Of a stretch of DNA of 61,072 bases, positions 36,429 to 44,296 are shown in pieces. The translations under genes were made by a program, and so were the position numbers. This DNA comes from CAZAPG01 sp964486935 (GTDB lineage Bacteria > Chloroflexota > Anaerolineae > 4572-78 > J111). Location: assembly GCA_964486935.1 (NCBI GenBank), contig CAZAPG010000045.1:1-61072 (forward strand), given 5' to 3'. How positions within the stretch are numbered: the first letter of the stretch is position 1; each line of letters opens with the position of its first letter. The notes below the pieces were generated by a model. That model searched no databases and was not told where the DNA came from. It saw only the letters and a list, made by a program, of their open reading frames with translations.

Positions 36429-37301
36429 TTATCGTTTTGAGTCGTCCAGGAGCAGCGTCAAGCCCAAAACGGTTATAACAATAGCCAGACCGGGAAAGAC
36501 CGGTAGCCACCAGGCCCGCCGGATGAAGGGTTGGGCGTTATTGAGCAAATAGCCCCAACTGATGGTGTTGGGGTCGCCCAGGCCCAAAAAGCTCAGGCCC
36601 GCCTCGGTGAGAATAGCGCTGCTGACAATGAGCGCGGCCGCGGCCAAAAGCGGTTGAATGGCGTTGGGCAACAGATGTCGCCACAAAATACGGGCCGGTT
36701 TGACGCCCACAGTTCGCGCCCCCAGGATAAAATCTCGCTCACGCAGCGATAGCACCTCGGCCCGGCCAATACGGGCCAGCCCACTCCACGAGGTTAAGGC
36801 CAGCACCAGCATCAGATTCACCAAATTGGCCCCAAACAGGGCAATGACCACAATGGCCAGAAAGAAGCGAGGCAGAATCTGGAACAGTTCTGTCAGTCGC
36901 ATCAGGCCCTCATCGGTCCAGCCGCCGGTAAAGCCGGAAATTAGGCCAATGGCCGTACCCAAAAGCAGGGCCAATCCGGCTACGGTCAACCCCACCACCA
37001 GCGAGGTACGCGCTCCGTAAATGATGGCCGAGAAGAGGTCGCGGCCCAAATCGTCGGTACCCAGGCAGTGTTGGGCTGACGGCGGTTGAAAAGGAGCGGC
37101 CACGCTGGCAAAGGGGTCGAAAGGAGCCAGATAGGGCGCGCCAATGGCCGCAATCAGGCTGAACGAAACCAGCAAAAGGCCCAGCCAGCGGGTCAGGCGA
37201 AAAGCGCCGCCTCGCGGCCGGCTGGCAAGGGTTGTGCCTGAAATCCGCCGGGGTCGTGGGCCGGTAATTGATTGTTGGGTTAAGGATTGCGTTTCCTGCA
37301 T
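36429..37301 (-). CDS. ABC transporter permease, DppC type (second importer)
   Basis: About 290 residues with the LGTDDLGRDLFSAIIYGAR signature and the coupling loop ARTVGVKPARILWRHLLPN. ATG 37301 is three bases after the DppB stop. It completes the second importer, whose binding protein is encoded first in the operon at 40117. No ATPase gene is associated. Confidence 0.92.
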   Translation of the reverse strand: MQETQSLTQQSITGPRPRRISGTTLASRPRGGAFRLTRWLGLLLVSFSLIAAIGAPYLAPFDPFASVAAPFQPPSAQHCLGTDDLGRDLFSAIIYGARTSLVVGLTVAGLALLLGTAIGLISGFTGGWTDEGLMRLTELFQILPRFFLAIVVIALFGANLVNLMLVLALTSWSGLARIGRAEVLSLRERDFILGARTVGVKPARILWRHLLPNAIQPLLAAAALIVSSAILTEAGLSFLGLGDPNTISWGYLLNNAQPFIRRAWWLPVFPGLAIVITVLGLTLLLDDSKR

Positions 37302-37303
37302 CG

Positions 37304-38266
37304 TCAATTGTACCGAATCCGGGGGTCAAGCAAGGCGTAAGTAACGTCTGTAATCAGGTTGGCCAGTAACACCGCCAGGCTGATGCAAAAAAAGAGGGCC
37401 AGTATTACCGGATAGTCTCGATTGATGGAGGAGGAGACCACCAGACGACCCAGGCCCGGCCAGGCAAAGACTGTTTCGGTGAGGACAGCCCCGGCAAACA
37501 AAAAGCCAATCCGCCCCCCAATCACCGTGACTACCGGCAGCAGGGCGTTGCGCAGCGCGTGATAGCGCATAACGTGCGGGTCTGGCAACCCTTTAGAGCG
37601 GGCGGTGCGGATATAATCCTGCTGCAATTCATTGTGGACCCCGGCTCGCGTCAGGATAATAGTCAGGGCCAGTTGGTGGAGCGTCATGGCCAACACCGGC
37701 AGGGCAAGATGGTGCGCCACATCAAGCCACAGCCACATCCCGCTGTAATTTGCCCGCATGTCGCGCATACCCTGCACCGGGAACCAGTTGAGTTGCACGG
37801 CAAAGAGTAATAGCAAAAGTTGGGCCAGCCAAAAGATAGGGATAGAGTAACTGGTGAGCGCAGCGGTTATAATTCCTAAATCATGGGCTGACCGGCGCCG
37901 TTGGGCTGAAACAGCGCCCAACCAGATGCCGATGACGCTTGAAAAAAAGAGCGATGGGACGACCAGCAGCAGCGTTGCCGGCAGGCGCTCAAGTACCACT
38001 GCCAGCGCCGGCTCTTTGAAGTAGTAAGAGGTCCCCAGGTCTCCACTGAGGACGGCGGCCACGTAGCGCAGGTATCTTTGGTGAATGGGGCGATCCAGCC
38101 CGTAACGGGCTTCTAGCTGCCGCTGGTATTCAGCCGTGCTAAATTCGCCCGATAGCGCCACCACCGGCCCGCCGGGAGCCAGGTGAATGAGAAAAAAAAT
38201 CAGGGTGATCAGCCCTACCAGCATGGGAATTAATTGCAGCAATCGCCGTAGCAGATAGCGTCCCAT
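37304..38266 (-). CDS. ABC transporter permease, DppB type (second importer)
   Basis: About 320 residues, six predicted helices, opening MGRYLLRRLLQLIPMLVGL and coupling loop RTARSKGLPDPHVMRYHALR. It lies 36 bases after the binding-protein gene. Together with DppC at 36429 it forms the channel for a peptide-like or nickel-chelate solute. The nearby nickel-enzyme locus makes nickel transport worth considering, but the sequence does not show it. Confidence 0.92.
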   Translation of the reverse strand: MGRYLLRRLLQLIPMLVGLITLIFFLIHLAPGGPVVALSGEFSTAEYQRQLEARYGLDRPIHQRYLRYVAAVLSGDLGTSYYFKEPALAVVLERLPATLLLVVPSLFFSSVIGIWLGAVSAQRRRSAHDLGIITAALTSYSIPIFWLAQLLLLLFAVQLNWFPVQGMRDMRANYSGMWLWLDVAHHLALPVLAMTLHQLALTIILTRAGVHNELQQDYIRTARSKGLPDPHVMRYHALRNALLPVVTVIGGRIGFLFAGAVLTETVFAWPGLGRLVVSSSINRDYPVILALFFCISLAVLLANLITDVTYALLDPRIRYN

Positions 38267-38302
38267 CAATTAGCCTTATTGAAATTTATTACGTGGCTAC
38301 CA

Positions 38303-40117
38303 TTATTGTTGTAACCAGGCACGTTCGGCAAACTGGCCGGTCCAGACTGAAAAATCGTTAAAGGTGTTGCGATAGGCGCTGGCAAAGTCGGTTTCAACCA
38401 GCCACCAGTAGGGTAAATCTTCGGCCAGAATCTCCTGAATTTCGCGGTACATTTGGGTGCGGCGGCTGAGGTCGGCGGTGGCCCCGGCCGTAGCAAACAG
38501 CTCGTCGACTCGCTCATTGCGATAGGTAGCGCCGTTGGAGAAGGGAATATTGCCGATATTGTCAGAAACATACATGCGCCGTACGCCAATGTCGGGGTCA
38601 AGGCCGTTGCAGTAAGAAATCAGGTTGGTGTCAAAATCACGCTGGTTAAAGATGGTATCTACGGCGGCTTCGCGGTCGAGCGGGCGGACGTTGAGATTAA
38701 TGCCCACCTCGGCCAGGTTTTGCTTCATCACCTCGCTGTATTTATTAAAGGCCGGAAAATGGACAATGTCGATGGCAAAGCGCATACCATCCGCGCCGGG
38801 CTGGTAGCCGGCAGCATCCAGCAGCTCTTGCGCCTGTTCGGGTTCATAATTGTAGGCATTGAGCGCCCCATAGGCGTGCGCCCAGGGAATCCCGCTGGAG
38901 ATGGGCGCATCGGCTACCCGGCCCTGGTTAAAAATAACCTGCTCCAGAATTTGCTGGCGGTTAACCGCGTGGGCAAAAGCCTGCCGCACCCGCAGGTCTT
39001 GAAACACCTCCCGCTCCAGGTTAAAGGTGATGGTCATAATGCAGTTACCGCCGCCGGCGCCGGTGGTTGAACCCACTACGGTGAAGTCTCCCAGGCTGCG
39101 CAGGCGGTCAACTTCGGGGCCGGGCACGCGGCCAATGTAATCTACCTCGCCCTGCTCCAGGGCCAGCAACTGCGTATTGTCGTCGGGAATGACTCGGAAG
39201 ACCAGCCGGTCAAGGTAGGGCAGGCCGGGCTTAAAGTAGTTTTCGTTGCGAACTAACGTAACACTATCATCCTTGCTGTAAGACTCAAACTTAAAGGGGC
39301 CGGTGCCAACAGGCTGAAGGTTGGCCGGATTTTCAATTGGGTCGGCGCCTTCGTAAATGTGTTTGGGCAAGATTGGGGCTTCGGTTACATCCAGCCGCTG
39401 CAACAGTGGGCCGTAAGGCTCTGAGAAGCGAAAAACCACGGTCAGCTCGTCGGGGGTTTCAATAGACTCAACCACACTACCCAACCCGGCTTTTGTCCGC
39501 GAGTGGTGGTTGAATAGAATTTCCTCAAAGGAAAATTTCACATCAGCCGAAGTGAAGGGCTGGCCATCGTGCCACTGCACGCCCGGCACCAAACTGAAGG
39601 TGTAAACGGTGCTATCCTCGTTAACTTCCCAACTGGCAGCCAGGTCCGGTTCGGGTCTGAGATTGGCCGATAGGCTAACCAGCCCGTTAAAGATTGAGTC
39701 GGCCACGGTATGTACATTAGCGCCGGTGGTAATGCCGGGGTTAAAATGGCCGGGATCGGCGCTGATAGCGACGATGGCCGTACCGCCGGGGGTAGGTTCA
39801 ACATTCAGCATAGCCTCGGCGTCTGCCACGCTGGGCAGGCAGAGTTTCCAGCCGGGTTCAATCACATTGACATCTCTGACAAATGCATAGCTGTTGTCGG
39901 TTGCCGCTTTGGCATTGGTGGCGTCGGCGATAATGGTGAAAGCCAGTACGTCACCATAGGCCTTTTCGGCTATCTTCGACAGCCAGTCATCGGCCTGCAC
40001 CACTACGTCGGTTTCGCAGGTTACGGCTTGTTGGGCGTGGGTATGCCTGGTATTGACCCCCAACAGCAGCAGGGTGATTACAAATGCGATGACTAAAATG
40101 TTTCTTTGCTTCCTCAT
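38303..40117 (-). CDS. LysM-SBP5 fusion solute-binding protein, second copy
   Basis: 604 residues: signal peptide ending THAQ without a lipobox, a LysM-like domain at about 33-92 (VQADDWLSKIAEKAYG ... VIEPGWKLCLP) almost identical in layout to that at 14974, then a family 5 binding domain of a different subgroup (GGTAIVAISADPGHFNPGI, QWHDGQPFTSADVKFSFE). The same wall-binding head on two divergent binding domains suggests domain shuffling. First gene of the second importer operon. Confidence 0.88.
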   Translation of the reverse strand: MRKQRNILVIAFVITLLLLGVNTRHTHAQQAVTCETDVVVQADDWLSKIAEKAYGDVLAFTIIADATNAKAATDNSYAFVRDVNVIEPGWKLCLPSVADAEAMLNVEPTPGGTAIVAISADPGHFNPGITTGANVHTVADSIFNGLVSLSANLRPEPDLAASWEVNEDSTVYTFSLVPGVQWHDGQPFTSADVKFSFEEILFNHHSRTKAGLGSVVESIETPDELTVVFRFSEPYGPLLQRLDVTEAPILPKHIYEGADPIENPANLQPVGTGPFKFESYSKDDSVTLVRNENYFKPGLPYLDRLVFRVIPDDNTQLLALEQGEVDYIGRVPGPEVDRLRSLGDFTVVGSTTGAGGGNCIMTITFNLEREVFQDLRVRQAFAHAVNRQQILEQVIFNQGRVADAPISSGIPWAHAYGALNAYNYEPEQAQELLDAAGYQPGADGMRFAIDIVHFPAFNKYSEVMKQNLAEVGINLNVRPLDREAAVDTIFNQRDFDTNLISYCNGLDPDIGVRRMYVSDNIGNIPFSNGATYRNERVDELFATAGATADLSRRTQMYREIQEILAEDLPYWWLVETDFASAYRNTFNDFSVWTGQFAERAWLQQ

Positions 40118-40139
40118 GGTTGCCTCCTCCTCTAACTAA

Positions 40140-41162
40140 TTATGATTTTTGAGCTATCAATAAATTTGAACCTATCCAGGCAGGTAACTCAACCTGCCGG
40201 ATTTCAGCAAAACCGGCTTCTCGCAGCCAACCCTCCAATTGGGCGCGAGTGGTCAAATTGCCGGCGCCGGTTGAGAGCAGCATTTGCAGCGAAAATATGG
40301 CGGCCATATTGGTGTCGGGGTTGTCGGGGTCAAGAAAGAATTCTCGAATCGCCACCCTGCCGCCGGGAACAAGGGCGGCGTGGGCCTTACGCAGCAACTC
40401 TAGCTTGTCGGCGGGCGTTTCGCTGACCAGCACGCCAAAAAGCAGAATCAGGTGATGCCCCTGGCCCAACGGCTCTTTTTGAAAATCTCCGACCCGAACC
40501 TCGACGCGGTCGGACATGCCTTCGTTGGCGATGATTTCCTGGGCGACTTCGGCGGCAGCCGGCAACTCGAACACGGTGGGCCGGACGTTGGGGTAGCGGC
40601 GAGCTAGGGCTATACTGTAGCCGCCATGCCCGCCGCCCACATCCAGCACCTTTACCGGCCGATCGGTGGGCAGGGCCAGAGCGTCGGCCACAATTGGCCC
40701 CAGGGTACGGGCCAGGTCAAGCAAGGCCAGTTCAAAATCGCGCACCCAATTTTCCTGCCCCTCATCCCGAATGTTGGCTTCGGGCCGCCGGCCGGTGCGA
40801 ACGGCTTCCGGCAAATAGCTCCAGCGCTGGTAGAAGGCGCCCTCTCGCCGCACCAGATTGCCCAAATAATAGGGGCCTGCCCGGGCCAGACAGGTATCTG
40901 CCAGGGCAGTGTTGGCGTAGGTGTCGCCATGATGAGTCAGCAGGCCCACGGCTACAGCGCCATCCAGCAAGCGGGCCAGGGCGGATGGATTGGTTTGGGT
41001 GTGACGAGCCAAATTAGCCGCTGTTTGCGGCTGGCCGGCCAGTAGCCGAAAAATGTCAAACTGAACGCAGGTTATCATCACCTGGGCGGCGCGATACCCC
41101 CGCAACATCTGCTGGATGGTCTGCCAATGTTCTATTTCGGGAGATGTCTTTTTATCGGCCAT
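40140..41162 (-). CDS. SAM-dependent O-methyltransferase with dimerisation domain
   Basis: 340 residues. An N-terminal winged-helix dimerisation domain (about 10-100) precedes the catalytic domain with SAM motif VLDVGGGHGGYSIALAR at about 180 and the EFFLDPDNP block. This is the acetylserotonin/hydroxyneurosporene type of methyltransferase that acts on small hydroxylated compounds. It follows the palindrome at 41328 and is transcribed toward the importer operon. The substrate is unknown. Confidence 0.85.
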   Translation of the reverse strand: MADKKTSPEIEHWQTIQQMLRGYRAAQVMITCVQFDIFRLLAGQPQTAANLARHTQTNPSALARLLDGAVAVGLLTHHGDTYANTALADTCLARAGPYYLGNLVRREGAFYQRWSYLPEAVRTGRRPEANIRDEGQENWVRDFELALLDLARTLGPIVADALALPTDRPVKVLDVGGGHGGYSIALARRYPNVRPTVFELPAAAEVAQEIIANEGMSDRVEVRVGDFQKEPLGQGHHLILLFGVLVSETPADKLELLRKAHAALVPGGRVAIREFFLDPDNPDTNMAAIFSLQMLLSTGAGNLTTRAQLEGWLREAGFAEIRQVELPAWIGSNLLIAQKS

Positions 41163-41327
41163 AGAGTTTTATGCCTCAAACCTACGGTCTGTTCCAAATT
41201 TTGGGAACAGACAGGGGGTGCGGGGAGTGTCCCCCGAATCCCCCCTGCCGAAGGTGCCCCAAATTCCAAAAATTTGGGACGCACCCTCAAACCTGCGGTC
41301 TCCGCTTCAAAGTAGGGGATACAAAAA

Positions 41328-41347
41328 AATATTAGTTTGCTAATATT
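41328..41347. promoter_or_regulatory. Palindrome AATATTAG..CTAATATT: operator or terminator
   Basis: AATATTAG-TTTG-CTAATATT is a perfect 8-bp-arm palindrome. Its core ATTAG..CTAAT matches the palindrome at 43722 in front of the XRE regulator gene, which suggests a shared operator. Read on the minus strand it follows the CooC gene and is trailed by seven T, so it could equally terminate that transcript. Confidence 0.55.
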
Positions 41348-41370
41348 TTCTGGCAAAAAGGCAGTAATTG

Positions 41371-42144
41371 TCAGGCCAGACGAACCTGAAGTACCCCGGC
41401 CAACTGCGCCACGGCCTGCACCAGCGGGCCGCGCGGGGCGTAATCAACTACCGCCTGACCTTGCATTTCGGCGGTAATGGCCGACTCGTCGTAGGGAATG
41501 GTGGCTACCAGTTCTAGCCGGTGATTTTGGCAATATTGGCGAATGGCGTCCTCATCCTGCCCGGTGCGAACGCGGTTGGCCACGGTGAGGATATGGGGCA
41601 GTTCAAGTTGAAGCGCCAGTTCCTGAATTCGGGCGGCGGCTTCGAGCGCCCGGTAATAAGGCTCGGTGACGACGAGCAGCACGTCCACATGCTCGGCGGT
41701 GCCGCGCCCCAGGTGCTCCAGGCCGGCTTCCATATCCAGTACGGCCACATCGGCCTCGGCTACCAGATGGCCGGTAATGCCCCGCGCCACGGCGTGAGCT
41801 TCGCAGCGACAGCCGGCGCTGGCCTTTTCAACCTCGCCGGTTAGAATGAGTTGGACGCCCTCGGGGGCCGGTATCCCGTAATCGGCAATAAATTGAGAAA
41901 CGGGCTGGCGCAGATGCACGTAAGCTTTGCCGCTGGCATCCTCGCGCCATTCGGTCAGCCCCACCGGAACCGCCGGCAGCGCGGCAATTTGCTGCCGGGC
42001 AATCCCCAGCGTATGGGCCAGATTGGGGTTTGAGTCGCCATCGAGGGCCAGCACGCGCCGCTTTTCTCTGGCCAGCAGCCGGGCCAGCGTGCCGGCAATG
42101 GTGGTTTTGCCGGCGCCCCCTTTACCGCTAATCGCAATTTTCAT
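41371..42144 (-). CDS. CooC-type nickel-insertion ATPase (Cys form)
   Basis: 257 residues. Deviant Walker A GKGGAGKTTIAG at 8-19, the Mrp/MinD-like ALDGDSNPN, and the CxC motif C112/C114 in ASAGCRCEAHAVAR. In characterised CooC proteins the CxC cysteines of two subunits bind Ni(II) or Zn(II) at the dimer interface, and ATP drives nickel insertion into CO dehydrogenase. No CO dehydrogenase is in the window, while hydrogenase maturation genes lie just upstream. It might serve hydrogenase nickel loading or an enzyme elsewhere. Paralogue of the Sec form at 42572. Confidence 0.85.
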   Translation of the reverse strand: MKIAISGKGGAGKTTIAGTLARLLAREKRRVLALDGDSNPNLAHTLGIARQQIAALPAVPVGLTEWREDASGKAYVHLRQPVSQFIADYGIPAPEGVQLILTGEVEKASAGCRCEAHAVARGITGHLVAEADVAVLDMEAGLEHLGRGTAEHVDVLLVVTEPYYRALEAAARIQELALQLELPHILTVANRVRTGQDEDAIRQYCQNHRLELVATIPYDESAITAEMQGQAVVDYAPRGPLVQAVAQLAGVLQVRLA

Positions 42145-42214
42145 AAATTATCCTGCACTTTCCCTATCTGCAATGCGCCGGATATCCGTGCATTTTAACA
42201 TAACAGGTTGGTTC

Positions 42215-42236
42215 TGTCTGTAGCCAAAGGTTGACA
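42215..42236. repeat. 22-bp exact repeat, copy 1
   Basis: TGTCTGTAGCCAAAGGTTGA followed by CA; the identical 22 bases recur at 55263-55284. It lies between the cupin stop and the CooC start (minus strand). Confidence 0.8.
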
Positions 42237-42251
42237 AATATCAGACCCGGT

Positions 42252-42572
42252 TTACGCCCGCGCCTGGATAATCAAGGCGGACTCCCGGCAGCGGATACCA
42301 TGCGACACGTTGGGCCGGATGCGGTACATATCGCCGGCCTTGAGTTGGGTAACACTGTCATCGTTAAAAAACTCAAAGCTGCCCTCAAGCACCACCCCGA
42401 CGTGTTCCTGCTCGTGGCTGTGCGGCGCAATCTCGCCCGCTTTCAGTTTGATGACGACCAGCCCGCCCATGTTTCCTTTGATGAAGGTAGTTTCAATAAT
42501 ATCGCCATAGGGGGCCAGGCCGGGCGGCGAGTCAACAGGAAAGACTTGAATGGTTGCGCTTGTTTGGCTCAT
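42252..42572 (-). CDS. Single-domain cupin
   Basis: 106 residues. Cupin motif 1 is GEIAPHSHEQEHVGVVLEG (His, His, Glu/His ligands) and motif 2 is GDMYRIRPNVSHGI. It would bind one divalent metal in a small beta-barrel. Its ATG overlaps the TGA of the Sec-CooC gene by one base, so it is translated with it. A metal-storage or metal-sensing partner of the nickel ATPases is a reasonable guess. Confidence 0.8.
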   Translation of the reverse strand: MSQTSATIQVFPVDSPPGLAPYGDIIETTFIKGNMGGLVVIKLKAGEIAPHSHEQEHVGVVLEGSFEFFNDDSVTQLKAGDMYRIRPNVSHGIRCRESALIIQARA

Positions 42573-43351
42573 CAGTTTAAGAATCTCGTTCTTATCAAAT
42601 TGGCAATTGTTTTAACCGCGGCAACCCCGGCTGTGTCCGGGGCCGTATCCAGCGGTGAACCGGGAATCATCGAAGCAGCCGCCACCTGCTCGTCGTAAGG
42701 GATGGCGGCGATGATTTCCAGGTTGCGTTTTTGGCAAAACGCGGCGATGGCCTGGCTGTCGGTTTCATTCCGAACTTTGTTGGCCACCACATATACATTG
42801 AGAATATTCAGTTCGGCGGCCATTTTGTTCACCCGGTCGGCGGTTTCCAGCGATTTGTAGTAGGGTTCGGCCACCACCAGCATCACATCGGAACCGCGGG
42901 TGGTGGAGCGGCTCAGATGTTCCAGCCCGGCTTCCATATCGCTGATGGTAATGGTCTTTTTAGAGGCCGGTTGCGCGGCCAAAATGCTACGAACCGTAGC
43001 ATGCATGCGGCAGGCTCAACCCTTGCCTGAGTGGTCGATGCGGTGCATGGCCAGAAGCCGGACTTTATCCGGGGCAGGTGTGCCGAATCGCCCGGCAATC
43101 TCTTCTAATTCCATCGACAGCACCGTTGTTTTATTGCCTGCCTCATCTTCAACATCTTTGAGCAGGTCGCGGGGCAGGGTAGGGATGTTATCCACCTCAT
43201 CCGGCGGGATCCCCAGCGCGATGCCCAAATTGGGGTTGCTGTCTCCATCGATGGCCAGCACCTGATACCCTTGTTGGGCAAAAATGCGGGCCAAAATGCC
43301 GGCGGTCGTAGTTTTACCCGACCCGCCCTTGCCTGAAATTGCAATTTTCAT
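42572..43351 (-). CDS. CooC-type nickel-insertion ATPase with in-frame UGA: probable selenoprotein (Sec112)
   Basis: 259 residues if UGA 43018-43016 is read as Sec. Walker A GKGGSGKTTTAG, then DGDSNPNLG. The UGA is codon 112 in SGKG-U-AC-RMHATVR. The paralogue at 41371 has C112 and C114 in the same motif, so Sec replaces the first metal-binding Cys of CxC, giving UxC. Reading frame and homology continue to the normal C-terminus (ISDMEAGLEHL, VANKVRN, AAIPYDE). A hairpin follows the UGA. ATG 43351 has AAGGAGGAG upstream. If UGA were a stop the protein would lose its metal site and half the nucleotide-binding domain. Confidence 0.88.
42984..43002 (-). promoter_or_regulatory. Candidate bacterial SECIS element 3
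   Basis: On the minus strand ATGCTACG-GTT-CGTAGCAT, a perfect 8-bp stem with a 3-base loop starting with G. The loop begins after 21 bases from the UGA, as in SECIS candidate 2. Confidence 0.75.
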
Positions 43352-43404
43352 CGAGATGCTCCTCCTTATATAAACGATATAGAATGCCTGCACGTCGGCC
43401 AAAT

Positions 43405-43701
43405 TTAGGCTGAACAGCCGCAGCCGTGACAACCGCACTTGCCCTCGTAAACAACCCGCTCAAGCCGGTACAGACGGGCCAGCAGGTCGCCTTGCTGTCT
43501 GGCCAGTTGCTCAAAAATCTCCGGCATGATTGTGACCAGTTGCACCTGATGAATGAGCGAAGGCGACTCGATGCCGCGTTCCCAAAATGAAATGGTGCTT
43601 TGCGACACGCCCATTCGCCCGGCCAATTCCGCCTGGGTCCATTCCCGTTGATGGCGGGCCTGCCGGATAGCTCCCGGCAAAAGTAAAGATTTCCTTGACA
43701 T
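43405..43701 (-). CDS. XRE-type regulator with Cys-rich C-terminal tail
   Basis: 98 residues. A helix-turn-helix (about 10-60, WTQAELAGRMGVSQSTISFW) is followed by a coiled-coil-like helix and the tail GKCGCHGCGCSA with four Cys and one His in nine residues, a likely metal site. It lies upstream of the Sec-CooC gene in the same direction and has a palindrome in front of its start. Likely a metal-responsive autoregulator of the CooC operon; this is inference. Confidence 0.75.
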   Translation of the reverse strand: MSRKSLLLPGAIRQARHQREWTQAELAGRMGVSQSTISFWERGIESPSLIHQVQLVTIMPEIFEQLARQQGDLLARLYRLERVVYEGKCGCHGCGCSA

Positions 43702-43721
43702 ACTCGTTCTGCCTTCATCGC

Positions 43722-43735
43722 ATTAGTCAACTAAT
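43722..43735. promoter_or_regulatory. Palindrome upstream of the XRE gene
   Basis: ATTAGTCAACTAAT, arms ATTAGT/ACTAAT, 21 bases before the XRE start. It shares ATTAG..CTAAT with the palindrome at 41328, so both may be sites for the XRE protein. Confidence 0.55.
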
Positions 43736-43750
43736 ATTGGCGAACGCCAA

Positions 43751-43934
43751 CTACTGAACGGCGGCAATAATCGTATCTTCAGCCTGAAGAGCATGTTCGG
43801 TATCGGCCCTGTTTGGTCTGATTTGCCGCAGCCGCAGCGTGTCCCAATGCCCAATTTCGTAATCGCCGCGCCCAGAGCATCGGCCCCAAAAAGCGCGGGC
43901 TGCGGAGCTTATTGCGAGTGGTGACGGCTAACAT
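43751..43934 (-). pseudogene. Degenerate monooxygenase-like remnant
   Basis: From ATG 43934 the frame reads LAVTTRNKLRSPRFLGPMLW, resembling the start of small antibiotic/spheroidene-monooxygenase-like proteins. It then loses sense, and a shifted frame ends TEHALQAEDTIIAAVQ-TAG at 43751. A deletion plus frameshift seems to have removed the middle. No ribosome-binding site is clear. Confidence 0.4.
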
Positions 43935-43940
43935 AACCTC

Positions 43941-44282
43941 TTAATCAGTTCCCGTGTCTCCATTGCTGCCGTTGGCCAGGTGTCTCAGCGCCTCTCTGAT
44001 GGCCTCAGCCGCATCCAGTTCCAATTCGCTGCCAGACTCCTGAGAGGCGGCCACCATTTTTAGCACCGAGGCGATGAGCAAGCGCGAATAGTGAACCGAC
44101 TCTTGAACCTGTACGGTATGGCTCTCCCAGTCGTGAGCATCTTCAAGGTCGGCCAAAAAAGAGAGCGCGGCCATCAATCGCCCGGAAAGCTGCCCCATCT
44201 GACGGGCGTAATATTCAATGAGCGGCTCAATTGGTTCAAGCCCTTTGTTCCACTCGGCGTAGGCGTCCTCTTCTGCTGACAT
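43941..44282 (-). CDS. Small helical protein after hypD
   Basis: 113 residues, acidic and wholly helical, with no Cys, signal or membrane segment. It begins 15 bases after the hypD stop, so it is likely part of the hydrogenase maturation operon. The YYARQMGQLSGRLMAALSFL helix suggests a helical bundle. I do not recognise the family. Confidence 0.6.
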   Translation of the reverse strand: MSAEEDAYAEWNKGLEPIEPLIEYYARQMGQLSGRLMAALSFLADLEDAHDWESHTVQVQESVHYSRLLIASVLKMVAASQESGSELELDAAEAIREALRHLANGSNGDTGTD

Positions 44283-44296
44283 ATCTCCCTAACAAA

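Noticed and set aside
32733..43018. Genome-wide reassignment of UGA, as in some Gracilibacteria or Mycoplasma
   Set aside because: UGA is clearly a normal stop at many genes here (e.g. ATGA overlaps at 33925, 35298, 45424, 46086, 55966). Only three internal UGAs occur, all at Cys positions with hairpins.
43751..43934. UGA inside the short remnant after the XRE gene as another selenoprotein
   Set aside because: The sequence after the UGA makes no sense in that frame; a shifted frame carries the plausible C-terminus. It is a frameshifted remnant.
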